Shown here one piece after another: positions 26,879 to 36,096 of a stretch of 64,000 nt of DNA. Position 1 is the first letter of the stretch, and each line of letters starts with the position of its first letter. The stretch spans positions 432,501-496,500 of the forward strand of contig NZ_CP048878.1 of assembly GCF_011009015.1 (NCBI RefSeq), read 5' to 3'. The DNA comes from Spartinivicinus ruber (GTDB lineage: Bacteria; Pseudomonadota; Gammaproteobacteria; Pseudomonadales; Zooshikellaceae). The position numbers and the translations under genes were made by a program. The notes under the pieces were generated by a model. The model worked only from the letters and a program-made list of their open reading frames with translations, was not told the origin of the DNA and ran no database searches.

Positions 26879-28948
26879 ATGGCACATCAACTGCACTTGC
26901 TCGGTGTTGATACGGGCGGTACGTTCACTGATTTTGTGTACTTACAAACAGCGCCTCTAACAGCTGTTCCTGTTAATACCGATGAGCCAGCAACTGTGCA
27001 AACAATGGCGATTCATAAGGTGCTTAGCACTCCACAAGCCCCGGCACAGGCTATCTTGCAAGGTATTCAGGAAATGGAGCTGCAACCGTTGGTGGAAGCG
27101 GGTGAGTTGTTGATTATTCATGGCTCAACCGTGGCAACTAATGCTGCATTAGAAGGCAAGGGGGTGAAAACGCTTTATGTCACTAATGAAGGGTTTGGGG
27201 ATATATTGACGATTGGGCGCCAACAACGTCAGGAGTTGTATAACCTGCAACCCGCTCCTGTTAAGCCGCCTGTGTCAAAAGAGCTGTGTGTTGAAGTAGG
27301 GTGCCGACTGGATGCAAAAGGTAATACTGTACTGCCTTTGACGGGTATTGATATTTATAAATTGCAACAAGCTGTGGCAGAGCATCAACCGGCTGCAGTC
27401 GCTATTAATCTATTATTTTCATTTTTAAATGATGCAGACGAAAAAGCGCTGGAAGTTGCTGTTGATGACAAGGTGTTTGTCAGTCGTTCATCGTTTGTGC
27501 TGCCTGAATATAAAGAATATGAGCGAGGCATGGCCACTTGGTTGAATGCCTGGCTGGGGCCTATTGTCGCCAGCTATTTAAATGAGTTGCAAAAGGTAAC
27601 AGCACCGTGTCCAGTAACTGTGATGCAGTCATCTGGAGGCACCATTGCTGCTGAGCAAGCCAGTAACCGAGCCGTTAATTTGTTGCTATCAGGCCCAGCA
27701 GGTGGTTTGTCTGCAGCAAGCTTTATTGGCGGCTTAATTGGGAAAGATAAATTAATTACTTTTGACATGGGCGGTACTTCTACTGATGTTGCATTGATTG
27801 ATGGCAAGGCAAAGCTCACCAATGAAGGAAAGATTGCCAGTTACCCGGTAGCTGTGCCAATGGTAGATATGCATACCATTGGGGCGGGTGGTGGTTCTAT
27901 TGCTTATCTTGATAGTGGTGGAATGCTTCAAGTTGGGCCTGTTTCTGCGGGCGCAGACCCTGGTCCTGCATGTTATGGGCTGGGGGGAGAGAATCCTACA
28001 GTCACAGATGCCAACCTGGTATTAGGTCGTTTGCCAGCATCCACTCAGTTGGGAGGGAGCTTAAAACTGAATATGGATGCAGCAAAACAAGCCATTACTA
28101 AATTGGGTAAAACGGTGAAACTGCCAGCTGAAGAAATGGCCAAGGGAATTATAAAGCTTGCCAATGAGCATATGGTTCATGCAATACGGATTATTTCTAT
28201 TCAAAAAGGCTATGACCCAAAAGAATTCACCTTATGCTGCTTTGGTGGTGCGGGTGGCTTGCATGTTTGTGCTGTGGCTGATGCTTTGGGAATGACCCGG
28301 GCGGTGGTTCCAGTCAATAGTGGTGTCCTTTCAGCGTTAGGTATGTTGGCAGCACCTAGAGCAAGGCAGTTGGTTCAAACTTATAGAAAGCCATTTAGCA
28401 AGCTAACCAGTAATGAAGTTCACAAGGCTTTCTGCCAGCTACAACAAAATGGTGTTGTAGAGATTACCGCCGAGGGTTTGTTTGAAGCGGACCTAACTTT
28501 CGATGCTGAAGTAGATATACGTTACCTTGGTCAGTCTTTTACTTTAGCTATTCCTTGCGACTGGCAGCAGCCTGACTTGATAATGATTAGTGAAGCATTT
28601 CATTATGCCCATCAGGCTCAATATGGGCATCAAATGGATACTGAAGTTGAACTGGTCAATATACGATTAGCAGTAACAGCCCCTAGCTTGAATATTGAAC
28701 TTCCTACAGTCGATGTTAAAGAATTGGCTGAGGTAGGCTGTGGTAAGGTTTATGGTATTGCTCAGGATGTACCAGTGTATCAGCGGACGTTGCTGAGTAA
28801 CGGCATAAATATTCAAGGCCCTGCCATTATCTGTGAGCTGATAGCGACTACTTATATAGCGCCAGATTGGCAGGCTGAAGTCGACCAGTTTGGTAACTTA
28901 CAGCTTACTCGTGACAGTGATACTCTGATTACAGGTAATGAGACATAG
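26879..28948 (+). CDS. Hydantoinase/oxoprolinase family protein (HyuA type)
   Basis: 689 residues, close to the usual HyuA subunit length. N-terminal [16 protein letters not shown] and later [16 protein letters not shown] are the two ASKHA-type nucleotide-binding loops; [14 protein letters not shown] and [16 protein letters not shown] are strong family signatures. HyuA proteins hydrolyse hydantoins or 5-oxoproline or carboxylate ketones with ATP, nearly always with a HyuB partner. No hyuB follows here; the gene is alone, so either HyuB is elsewhere or this is a single-subunit form. Substrate cannot be given. Confidence 0.88.
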   Translation: MAHQLHLLGVDTGGTFTDFVYLQTAPLTAVPVNTDEPATVQTMAIHKVLSTPQAPAQAILQGIQEMELQPLVEAGELLIIHGSTVATNAALEGKGVKTLYVTNEGFGDILTIGRQQRQELYNLQPAPVKPPVSKELCVEVGCRLDAKGNTVLPLTGIDIYKLQQAVAEHQPAAVAINLLFSFLNDADEKALEVAVDDKVFVSRSSFVLPEYKEYERGMATWLNAWLGPIVASYLNELQKVTAPCPVTVMQSSGGTIAAEQASNRAVNLLLSGPAGGLSAASFIGGLIGKDKLITFDMGGTSTDVALIDGKAKLTNEGKIASYPVAVPMVDMHTIGAGGGSIAYLDSGGMLQVGPVSAGADPGPACYGLGGENPTVTDANLVLGRLPASTQLGGSLKLNMDAAKQAITKLGKTVKLPAEEMAKGIIKLANEHMVHAIRIISIQKGYDPKEFTLCCFGGAGGLHVCAVADALGMTRAVVPVNSGVLSALGMLAAPRARQLVQTYRKPFSKLTSNEVHKAFCQLQQNGVVEITAEGLFEADLTFDAEVDIRYLGQSFTLAIPCDWQQPDLIMISEAFHYAHQAQYGHQMDTEVELVNIRLAVTAPSLNIELPTVDVKELAEVGCGKVYGIAQDVPVYQRTLLSNGINIQGPAIICELIATTYIAPDWQAEVDQFGNLQLTRDSDTLITGNET

Positions 28949-29380
28949 GAGAGGTAACGAAATTATCTCTGTCAAAGTCACAACCATTTGAGCTTTTACT
29001 AATCTGAATAAGAGAAAGTGGCAGTGTGCAAAATGAGAGAGCGTTGTTGCTTTTGGTTGCCAGCAATCTGTCTATTTTCTAAGCCTTTAATTCATAGGGG
29101 ATAAAAAATAAAGTTTATGTGATAGTAAATAAGATTTATGCGATAGTGGTGTCTTGTAAGTGAGAGAGCTCATTTTTTTGGGGCAGTATTTATTGTTTTA
29201 TCATACTGATACAAAAAATTTGGAATGCTATTTGCTGTATTACTGACCATAGAAATTAAGTAACAACAAGGTCGTTATTACTATATACCCAAAGCATGGG
29301 GTATTAATAAAAATAGGAAAAATAATTAAGTTGAGGATGCAATTAAGTATCCTCGTCAAGCAAGTTAGAGGATATTTCTC
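28949..29380. other. Spacer upstream of the fatty acid desaturase gene
   Basis: About 430 bp without a gene. Contains a 13-bp direct repeat, TTTATGTGATAGT (29114-29126) and TTTATGCGATAGT (29135-29147), 21 bp apart (two helical turns), a pattern that suits a regulator bound on one DNA face. The remaining sequence shows nothing I can name. Confidence 0.45.
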
Positions 29381-30559
29381 ATGTGGTATAACGGACTGCT
29401 TCAATTGTCCATTGGTGAACTCATTTTAACTATTTTATTGTTAACCCATCTTACAATTATCTCTGTAACTATTTATCTTCACCGTTATAGTGCTCATAAC
29501 GCTTTAGAGTTGCATCCAGTACTTCAACATATATTTCGTGGCTGGCTATGGTTGACAACAGGTATGACAACAAAAGCATGGACTGCTATTCACAGAAAAC
29601 ATCATGCTAAATGTGAAACTGAAGAAGACCCTCATAGCCCGGTGGTTAAAGGAATTAATACAGTTTTTTGGCAGGGTGCTGAGCTTTATCGAAAAGAAGC
29701 AGAAAACGAAGAAACCTTAAAACGTTATGGCCAACGCACTCCCAATGACTGGGTTGAAAACAATTTATATAGCCGCTTCCCAAGCCTGGGTATTAGTATA
29801 TTGCTAGTCGTTGATTTATTGTTTTTTGGGATTATAGGCTTAACGGTTTGGGCAATCCAAATGATCTGGATTCCATTGTTTGCTGCAGGTGTTATTAATG
29901 GTGTGGGACACCATGCAGGTTATCGTAACTTTGAGTGTAAAGATGCAGCCCGTAATATACTGCCTTGGGGAATTCTAATCGGTGGAGAAGAGTTACATAA
30001 CAATCACCATACTTTCCCTAACTCTCCCAAATTATCAGCCAAATCCTGGGAGTTTGATATTGGCTGGTTCTATATCAAAGTTTTGTGCTTCTTTAAGTTG
30101 GCTAACGTAAAGCATAAAAAGCCTATTAGTTATATGGATAAAAAGAAAAAGCATATTGATGCAGAAACTATCATGGCAGTGATTAATAATCGTTTCCAAA
30201 TAATGGTGCATTACAGGAAGCAGGTCATTAAGCCAATTATTAAACTGGAGAAGTCATTGGCAGAGAATAAAAAGCTGTTTCGTCGGGCCCATAAGTTGCT
30301 AGCACGAGAAACCAGTTTAGTAAAACCTGCTCATCAAGAGCGTATTACTCACTTGTTAGAGCATAGCCACATATTAAAAACTATTTACGAAAAGCGCATT
30401 GCATTACAGTCAATCTGGCAAACTACATTCAAAGACAAGCATGAACGTATCGAGGCTTTAAAAGAGTGGTGTCAGCAAGCAGAAGCCAGCGGCATCAAGG
30501 CGCTAGCTGATTTTGCTGCACTATTACGTAGCTATCGATTAACTAACCCAGTGTCATAA
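29381..30559 (+). CDS. Membrane fatty acid (acyl-CoA type) delta-9 desaturase
   Basis: 392 residues. The three histidine boxes that bind the di-iron centre are present: HRYSAH, HRKHH and HNNHH, plus GVGHHAGYRN, with hydrophobic helices before (~10-32) and between (~130-172). This is the layout of stearoyl-CoA/DesA-type desaturases, which introduce a double bond into saturated acyl chains for membrane fluidity. A ~100-residue charged C-terminal helical region (~275-392) follows the desaturase core, similar to Pseudomonas DesA-like proteins. Single gene with a terminator after it; the paired direct repeats upstream are candidates for its regulation. Confidence 0.88.
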   Translation: MWYNGLLQLSIGELILTILLLTHLTIISVTIYLHRYSAHNALELHPVLQHIFRGWLWLTTGMTTKAWTAIHRKHHAKCETEEDPHSPVVKGINTVFWQGAELYRKEAENEETLKRYGQRTPNDWVENNLYSRFPSLGISILLVVDLLFFGIIGLTVWAIQMIWIPLFAAGVINGVGHHAGYRNFECKDAARNILPWGILIGGEELHNNHHTFPNSPKLSAKSWEFDIGWFYIKVLCFFKLANVKHKKPISYMDKKKKHIDAETIMAVINNRFQIMVHYRKQVIKPIIKLEKSLAENKKLFRRAHKLLARETSLVKPAHQERITHLLEHSHILKTIYEKRIALQSIWQTTFKDKHERIEALKEWCQQAEASGIKALADFAALLRSYRLTNPVS

Positions 30560-30570
30560 TTAATGAAGCT

Positions 30571-30613
30571 AAAAACGGTTGTTACTGGTTGGTCAATAAT
30601 AACCGTTTTTTTA
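30571..30613 (+). terminator. Rho-independent terminator after the desaturase gene
   Basis: Stem AAAAACGGTTGTT with the complementary AATAACCGTTTTTTT across a short loop, ending in a T-run, about 12 bp after the stop codon. Confidence 0.75.
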
Positions 30614-30661
30614 AGAGTTAGAAAAAAGCTATTCACAAGATATGTCTTCTATTCATATAAT

Positions 30662-30700
30662 CCCCTTCACGAATGATTTTTATGGACTGTTGTCTTCGCT
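30662..30700 (+). repeat. Dispersed intergenic repeat, copy A
   Basis: Begins CCCCTTCACGAATGATTTTT and ends GTTGTCTTCGCT. Related copies occur at 48761-48800, 56301-56337 and (inverted) 50297-50333. A later module (30757-30783, ending GCGTTTTGGGT) also matches sequence just after the 48761 copy, so the full unit may be longer than 100 bp. Confidence 0.6.
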
Positions 30701-30835
30701 CTTCACCCTAATCATTTATAAAAACATAAACTCATAGGGCTTCATTGCTCGACGGTTGCCCCTAAAAACCCTGCGTTTTGGGTATGGATGTAAATGGTTG
30801 TACTTTTGGGCAAATAAAAAATACAAAGGCTTCGT

Positions 30836-31066
30836 TTAGCGGTATATGACCAATTGATTTAAATGCATCAAGAGTCGGCTATCTGTTAGTTTTATGGTAA
30901 CCATATCTCCTTGTAGAGACTCTATTATTCCTTGTTCCTTGCCAATTGATGGTAATAAGATAAATACGGGTTGTGCTGTTTCGGCCAGCTCAGCGACTAA
31001 AGCATGCCAAGTGCTTATATGAACGATGCTGTTGGTATTTTGAAGTTGAGTTGCTAGTCCGTGCAT
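30836..31066 (-). CDS. Small protein of unknown function
   Basis: 76 residues beginning MHGLATQLQNTNSIVHISTW, with a GGGGGA ribosome binding site ahead of the ATG. Mixed alpha/beta composition (FILLPSIGKEQGIIESLQGDMVTIKL looks like two beta strands with a turn), no signal peptide or membrane segment. Isolated between the desaturase and trhP. I do not recognise it. The good start region argues that it is real, but the evidence is modest. Confidence 0.5.
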   Translation of the reverse strand: MHGLATQLQNTNSIVHISTWHALVAELAETAQPVFILLPSIGKEQGIIESLQGDMVTIKLTDSRLLMHLNQLVIYR

Positions 31067-31337
31067 GGTTTATCCCCCAATTAAGTGCCCTTTAAAGAGC
31101 CAGCCTATATGGCTAGTTTCAAAGAGTATCACTACTGTTGAAACCGTAGTATCAGGAAGTGGCTCCCCCTCACTTCCTAATCAAGTAGCCTAGCGGTTTT
31201 CTCATTTGAGTAAATAGTCATTTAGGCTAATAAATACAAGTTTTTTTGATTATTTTTTAGTACGAATGTGTAAAAAATGTTTTGTGAGTTGTTAATCTGA
31301 ATATTTCAGCGTATATCAAACAGTCTCGATATTCTGT

Positions 31338-32663
31338 CTAGGTTAAATACTTTGTTAATAAACCAAATTCACTGTTAAAACCAGTCATAGGGATTTTTAC
31401 CTGGTGGCCAGAACCTGGAGCAGCATCACGCTGTTCACCATTTATTGCTTCAATATGATTTAGTACAAATGTTTGGTTACCTTGAGGTGACATTAACTCT
31501 AGTTTATCGCCGACTTGAAACCGGTTTTTCACGTTAATAGTGATCATCTCACCATCACTATCAACTACTTCACCCACAAACTGTTGTTTATCACTAATTG
31601 AGTTGCCGCGTTCATACATTTGGTATTCATCATGTACATGGCGACGATAAAATCCTTCGGTGTAACCTCTGCTAGCCAGGTTTTCTAGGGTATCCATTAA
31701 TTCCATATTGAATGCTTTGCCTGCTACGGCATCATTAATTGCCTGTCGATAAACCTGTGCGGTTCGAGCAACGTAATAATGGGATTTAGTGCGGCCTTCA
31801 ATTTTTAGTGAATGTACGCCCATTTCAACAAAACGCGGCACATGTTGTACTGCACGTAAGTCTTTGGAGTTCATAATATAGGTGCCATGCTCATCTTCGA
31901 AAGCAGGCATATATTGGTCGGGTCGCCCTTGCTCTTGAAGCAAAACAATTTCATCTGAGGGCTCTCCACTACCTAATTGGGGGGCGACTTTGGCTGGATC
32001 GACTTGCTGCACTGGCACTACATCACCTTCCGGTGTTTCTTTTGCTTCATGGGCATCGTACTTCCAGCGGCAGGCATTGGTGCAAGTTCCCTGGTTAGGG
32101 TCACGGTGATTCATATAGCCAGAAAGTAAGCAGCGACCAGAATAAGCAATACAAAGGGCACCATGAACAAAGACTTCTAATTCCATGCTTGGACATTTTT
32201 CACGGATTTCTGCTACTTCTTCTAAAGATAATTCGCGAGATAAAATAATTCGGTTAATTCCCTGCCTAGCCCAAAACTCAACAGAAGCATAATTAACCAC
32301 ATTGGCTTGTACGGACAAGTGGATTTCTGTTTCTGGCCAGCGATCTTTAATCAGCATGATTAAGCCTGGATCAGACATAATCAATGCATCTGGCTGCATT
32401 TCAATAACAGGCTCAATATCCCGTAAATAGGTTTTAATTTTGCTATTGTGCGGAGCAATATTGCTGGCAAGGTAAAACTTTTTGCCTTGCTGGTGAGCGA
32501 TTTCGATGCCTTTGGCGAGATTTTTCAGGTCAAAGTCGTTATTACGAACCCGTAAGCTGTATCGAGGTTGCCCTGCATATACAGCATCTGCGCCATAGGC
32601 AAAAGCATACTGCATATTGTTCAAAGTACCAGCAGGAGATAAAAGTTCAGGTGCCTTGACCAT
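31338..32663 (-). CDS. trhP: tRNA hydroxylation protein TrhP (YegQ, peptidase U32 family)
   Basis: 441 residues. Despite the U32 peptidase label, YegQ/TrhP uses prephenate-dependent chemistry to hydroxylate uridine 34 of tRNAs on the way to cmo5U/mo5U. Visible features: N-terminal APELLSPAGTLNNMQYAFAYGADAVY, the EVFVHGALCIAYSGRCLLSGYM signature with its conserved cysteines, GTCTNACRWKY, and the SLKIEGRTKSHYY core motif; the C terminus is the extra domain found in YegQ. Monocistronic, downstream of rpmG across a strong terminator. Confidence 0.92.
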   Translation of the reverse strand: MVKAPELLSPAGTLNNMQYAFAYGADAVYAGQPRYSLRVRNNDFDLKNLAKGIEIAHQQGKKFYLASNIAPHNSKIKTYLRDIEPVIEMQPDALIMSDPGLIMLIKDRWPETEIHLSVQANVVNYASVEFWARQGINRIILSRELSLEEVAEIREKCPSMELEVFVHGALCIAYSGRCLLSGYMNHRDPNQGTCTNACRWKYDAHEAKETPEGDVVPVQQVDPAKVAPQLGSGEPSDEIVLLQEQGRPDQYMPAFEDEHGTYIMNSKDLRAVQHVPRFVEMGVHSLKIEGRTKSHYYVARTAQVYRQAINDAVAGKAFNMELMDTLENLASRGYTEGFYRRHVHDEYQMYERGNSISDKQQFVGEVVDSDGEMITINVKNRFQVGDKLELMSPQGNQTFVLNHIEAINGEQRDAAPGSGHQVKIPMTGFNSEFGLLTKYLT

Positions 32664-32741
32664 GGCTGCTGCCTCTCTAAAAACGTAAACTTAGAAAAAC
32701 GGATTTTAACTCAAGATGATTGTTGCGTACTGACCAGGAAC

Positions 32742-32768
32742 AAAAAAACCCGCTTTAGCGGGTTTTTT
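32742..32768 (-). terminator. Rho-independent terminator of rpmB-rpmG
   Basis: Near-perfect GC stem AACCCGC-TTTA-GCGGGTT flanked by A- and T-runs, so it can also work on the other strand. Lies 25 bp beyond the rpmG stop. Confidence 0.85.
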
Positions 32769-32793
32769 GCACACTGACAAAACAACAAGAATC

Positions 32794-32949
32794 TTATTTG
32801 ATTTTTGCTTCTTTGTAGATAACGTGTTTACGAACAACTGGGTCGTATTTTTTCATCTCCAGTTTGTCTGGAGTGTTACGCTTGTTTTTATCAGTGGTGT
32901 AGAAATGACCGGTTCCTGCACTGGAAACCATTCTGATTTTATCACGCAT
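32794..32949 (-). CDS. rpmG: 50S ribosomal protein L33
   Basis: 51 residues reading [20 protein letters not shown] and ending YKEAKIK, a complete L33 of the zinc-free (C-minus) type because the two CxxC pairs are absent. Follows rpmB by 12 bp, the universal rpmB-rpmG pair, and is closed by a strong terminator. Confidence 0.95.
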   Translation of the reverse strand: MRDKIRMVSSAGTGHFYTTDKNKRNTPDKLEMKKYDPVVRKHVIYKEAKIK

Positions 32950-32961
32950 GGTATTCGCTCC

Positions 32962-33198
32962 TTACACTTTTTCGCCACGAGAACGAAGATCTGCTAATAC
33001 GTTATCGATACCTTTTTTATCGATAATACGCATACCTTTAGCAGAAACCCGTAACTTAACAAACCGCTTCTCAGATTCTACCCAGAAACGATGGTGGTGT
33101 AAGTTAGGCAAAAAACGACGACGCGTTTTGTTGTGTGCGTGAGATACATTGTTACCGGTAACTGGACGCTTTCCAGTGACCTGACAAACCTTAGACAT
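32962..33198 (-). CDS. rpmB: 50S ribosomal protein L28
   Basis: 78 residues beginning [20 protein letters not shown], with the family's [17 protein letters not shown]-like core. Full length, first gene of the rpmBG operon; radC lies upstream on the same strand, as in pseudomonads and enterics. Confidence 0.97.
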   Translation of the reverse strand: MSKVCQVTGKRPVTGNNVSHAHNKTRRRFLPNLHHHRFWVESEKRFVKLRVSAKGMRIIDKKGIDNVLADLRSRGEKV

Positions 33199-33360
33199 TT
33201 GCTCAGCCTCTGCGCTTGATTAAGTTCCAACTAGTGCCACGAGGAGGCTTGTGTTTTGCCACAGTGTGCAAGCAGCACCCCCCTTAAAGAGCAGTGCTTT
33301 ATACCAGAACAGCACTCCCTAAGCAAGAAAATTGGCTAAATTTTGAGTTGAGTTAGTTTT

Positions 33361-34035
33361 TTAAATGTAGCCCAACTCCGCTAGGGATACGACTCTGTTG
33401 TCGCCAACAATCAGATGGTCTATTACGCTTACTTCAATAAGCTCTAATGCTTCTTTTAAGTTGGCTGTGATTTCAATATCTGCCTGGCTAGGCTCTGATG
33501 AACCACTCGGATGGTTATGGGCTAGAATGACATGTCGAGCTCCTACCACTAAAGCAGCTTTTGCCACTTCGCGGGGATAGATCGCCGCGCTGCTAATGGT
33601 ACCAAAAAACAACTCTTTAAACTCAATAACTTGGTTTTGGCTATTGAGCATCAGTGCACCAAATACTTCCCTTTGATAGGGCTGCAGGCAGGCTTTGACA
33701 AAATTCTTTGCTGCTTCACTACTGTTGAGTAATGGCTTTTTATTCATCGATTGCCAGAAGTAACGTCGAGACATTTCCAGTACTGCTTGCAGCTGGACAT
33801 ACTTTGCTGTACCCATCCCTTTGATGGAACAAAACTGGCTTAGGTCTGCCTCCAGTAATGGATTGAGCCCACCAAATTGATTGATCATCTCTCTGGCTAA
33901 GTCAACAGCGGATTTACCGCGAATGCCTGTGCGTAAAAATATAGCTAAAAGCTCAGCATCAGATAAATACTTCGGGCCGTATTCCAGCAACTTCTCTCGT
34001 GGTTGCTCAGACTTATCCCAGTCAGTGATCGCCAT
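33361..34035 (-). CDS. radC: RadC-family JAB-domain protein
   Basis: 224 residues. N-terminal helix-hairpin-helix-like region (LSDAELLAIFLRTG...GMGTAKYVQLQAVLE), then a JAB/MPN metalloprotease-like domain with the Glu and the metal ligand motif HVILAHNHPSGSSEPSQAD. Historically linked to DNA repair, but the real function is unresolved. Positioned between rpmB and the divergent coaBC as in many gammaproteobacteria. Confidence 0.95.
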   Translation of the reverse strand: MAITDWDKSEQPREKLLEYGPKYLSDAELLAIFLRTGIRGKSAVDLAREMINQFGGLNPLLEADLSQFCSIKGMGTAKYVQLQAVLEMSRRYFWQSMNKKPLLNSSEAAKNFVKACLQPYQREVFGALMLNSQNQVIEFKELFFGTISSAAIYPREVAKAALVVGARHVILAHNHPSGSSEPSQADIEITANLKEALELIEVSVIDHLIVGDNRVVSLAELGYI

Positions 34036-34145
34036 AATTAAACACTGCTCCTTGTTACGACTTACTTCGAAAAAACTGGCAACAATGGTATCTTAAGCCA
34101 ATTCTAAAAGACGGCAGATAATCACAGGCTGAATACTTTTTACCC

Positions 34146-35366
34146 ATGACATTAGCAACCCTAAGCAACAAACGAATCATTGTTGGCATTGCAGGTGGTA
34201 TTGCCGCCTACAAAAGTGCTGAACTGGTTAGACGACTGAAAGAACAGGGGGCTGAAGTCAGGGTCGTGATGACAGAAGCAGCCCAGTCGTTTATTACCCC
34301 GTTAACCTTGCAGGCGGTTTCTGGTAATCCAGTTCATATGGATTTACTCGATCCAGCGGCTGAAGCAGCGATGGGACATATTGAGTTAGCCCGGTGGGCG
34401 GACTTGGTCTTAATTGCTCCTGCCACGGCTGATCTGATGGCTCGAATGGCTGCGGGCCAGGGCAATGATTTGCTAACCACTTTATGCTTGGCGACTGAAG
34501 CACCTATTTGTTTGGCACCAGCGATGAACCAGGCGATGTGGCGTGACGCCAGTACCCAGCATAATGCAACTGTATTGCTTGAGCGTGGAATACAGTGTTT
34601 TGGTCCAGCTGAAGGTGAACAGGCATGTGGTGACATTGGGCCAGGTAGGATGTTAGAGCCTACTCAATTAGCTGATAGTTGTGCTCAACAATTTCAGTCA
34701 GAGAAGTTAACTGGTAAACATGTGGTGATTACTGCAGGCCCAACCCAAGAAGCGATTGATCCTGTGCGCTATATCAGCAACCACAGCTCTGGAAAAATGG
34801 GTTTTGCACTAGCTGAAGCCGCTGTGGCTGCTGGAGCTAAGGTAACATTAATTGCTGGTCCAGTAACTTTGGCTACCCCTGACCGGGTTGTGCGTGTGGA
34901 TGTTATTAGTGCTATGGATATGTATCAGGCTACCCATCAGGTGATACCTGATGCGGATATTTTTATTGCCTGTGCGGCAGTTGCTGACTATCGTCCTGAG
35001 CAGGTAGCTGACCATAAACTAAAAAAAGATCCAACTGTTGCTGAAGATGAAATGATTATTCGATTGGTTCGTAACCCAGATATTGTTGCTTCAGTGGCCA
35101 GCCAGCCGAGTAAACCATTTGTCGTAGGCTTTGCTGCGGAAACCCAAGACATCATCAATTATGCCAAAGATAAATTAGAGCATAAAAACCTTGATATGAT
35201 CATTGCTAACAATGTGGCTGATACGACAGTTGGCTTTAATAGTGATGACAATGCCGTTACTGTGATTAGCCGAGAAGTTGAAGAACCGTTTCCTCCCATG
35301 GCAAAAACCTTACTTGCCAGAAAGCTGATTGACTTTATTAGTCATGCTGTCAATAACCAACACTAG
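34146..35366 (+). CDS. coaBC: Bifunctional phosphopantothenoylcysteine decarboxylase / phosphopantothenate-cysteine ligase
   Basis: 406 residues catalysing two CoA synthesis steps. N-terminal FMN-dependent CoaC half: [19 protein letters not shown], and the active-site region [10 protein letters not shown]-terminal CoaB half from ~residue 190: [31 protein letters not shown] and the CTP-site KLKKD. Fused form is standard in bacteria. Nine bp before dut, so likely one operon. Confidence 0.97.
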   Translation: MTLATLSNKRIIVGIAGGIAAYKSAELVRRLKEQGAEVRVVMTEAAQSFITPLTLQAVSGNPVHMDLLDPAAEAAMGHIELARWADLVLIAPATADLMARMAAGQGNDLLTTLCLATEAPICLAPAMNQAMWRDASTQHNATVLLERGIQCFGPAEGEQACGDIGPGRMLEPTQLADSCAQQFQSEKLTGKHVVITAGPTQEAIDPVRYISNHSSGKMGFALAEAAVAAGAKVTLIAGPVTLATPDRVVRVDVISAMDMYQATHQVIPDADIFIACAAVADYRPEQVADHKLKKDPTVAEDEMIIRLVRNPDIVASVASQPSKPFVVGFAAETQDIINYAKDKLEHKNLDMIIANNVADTTVGFNSDDNAVTVISREVEEPFPPMAKTLLARKLIDFISHAVNNQH

Positions 35367-35375
35367 AACTGAGTT

Positions 35376-35834
35376 ATGAAGCAAAAATTACAAGCTAAAG
35401 TATTAAACCCTAAACTAGGCAACGAAATACCTTTGCCCCACTATGCAACAGAAGGCTCTGCCGGGTTGGACCTGCGAGCTTGCACTGATGAGGATCTAGT
35501 GGTTGAGCCTGGTCAAACAGTGTTAATTCCGACTGGGCTGGCTATTTATATAGAAGACTCTAATTTTGCGGCAATGATTTTGCCAAGGTCTGGGCTTGGT
35601 CATAAACACGGTATAGTGTTGGGTAATTTGGTTGGTTTGATAGACTCTGATTATCAGGGTGAATTAATGATTTCCTGTTGGAACCGGGGTAACAGCACGT
35701 TTACTATCCAGCCAGGTGAGCGCATTGCCCAGTTAGTACTTGTTCCTGTTGTGCAAGCTGAGTTTGAATTAGTGAATGAGTTCCAGTCTACCGCAAGAGG
35801 TGTGGGTGGTTTTGGTCACTCAGGCACCAATTAG
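35376..35834 (+). CDS. dut: Deoxyuridine 5'-triphosphate nucleotidohydrolase
   Basis: 152 residues with all five dUTPase motifs: [43 protein letters not shown] and the C-terminal [11 protein letters not shown] arm. Hydrolyses dUTP to dUMP, keeping uracil out of DNA. Directly follows coaBC. Confidence 0.97.
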   Translation: MKQKLQAKVLNPKLGNEIPLPHYATEGSAGLDLRACTDEDLVVEPGQTVLIPTGLAIYIEDSNFAAMILPRSGLGHKHGIVLGNLVGLIDSDYQGELMISCWNRGNSTFTIQPGERIAQLVLVPVVQAEFELVNEFQSTARGVGGFGHSGTN

Positions 35835-36096
35835 TTCTGCTTAGGCTTAATAGCTCAGCTTCAGTTTTCTAGCCCGAAAATTTACCAAATATCTAAGCTG
35901 CTGTTACCAGGTAAGTTATCCGGGCTAACCTATTGTTTGTATACTAAAGGTTTAGTCTTTCTTAAACGGTGTTTTAGTAAGAGTCACCTGTTGTATATGA
36001 AGGTGTCACAAAAATTTCAGGCAGCCTCATATGTGAAATATAATAAAGGCATATGAGAGACCACCTTCAAGTCTGGAGAGACAAATTGGGGGCAAC

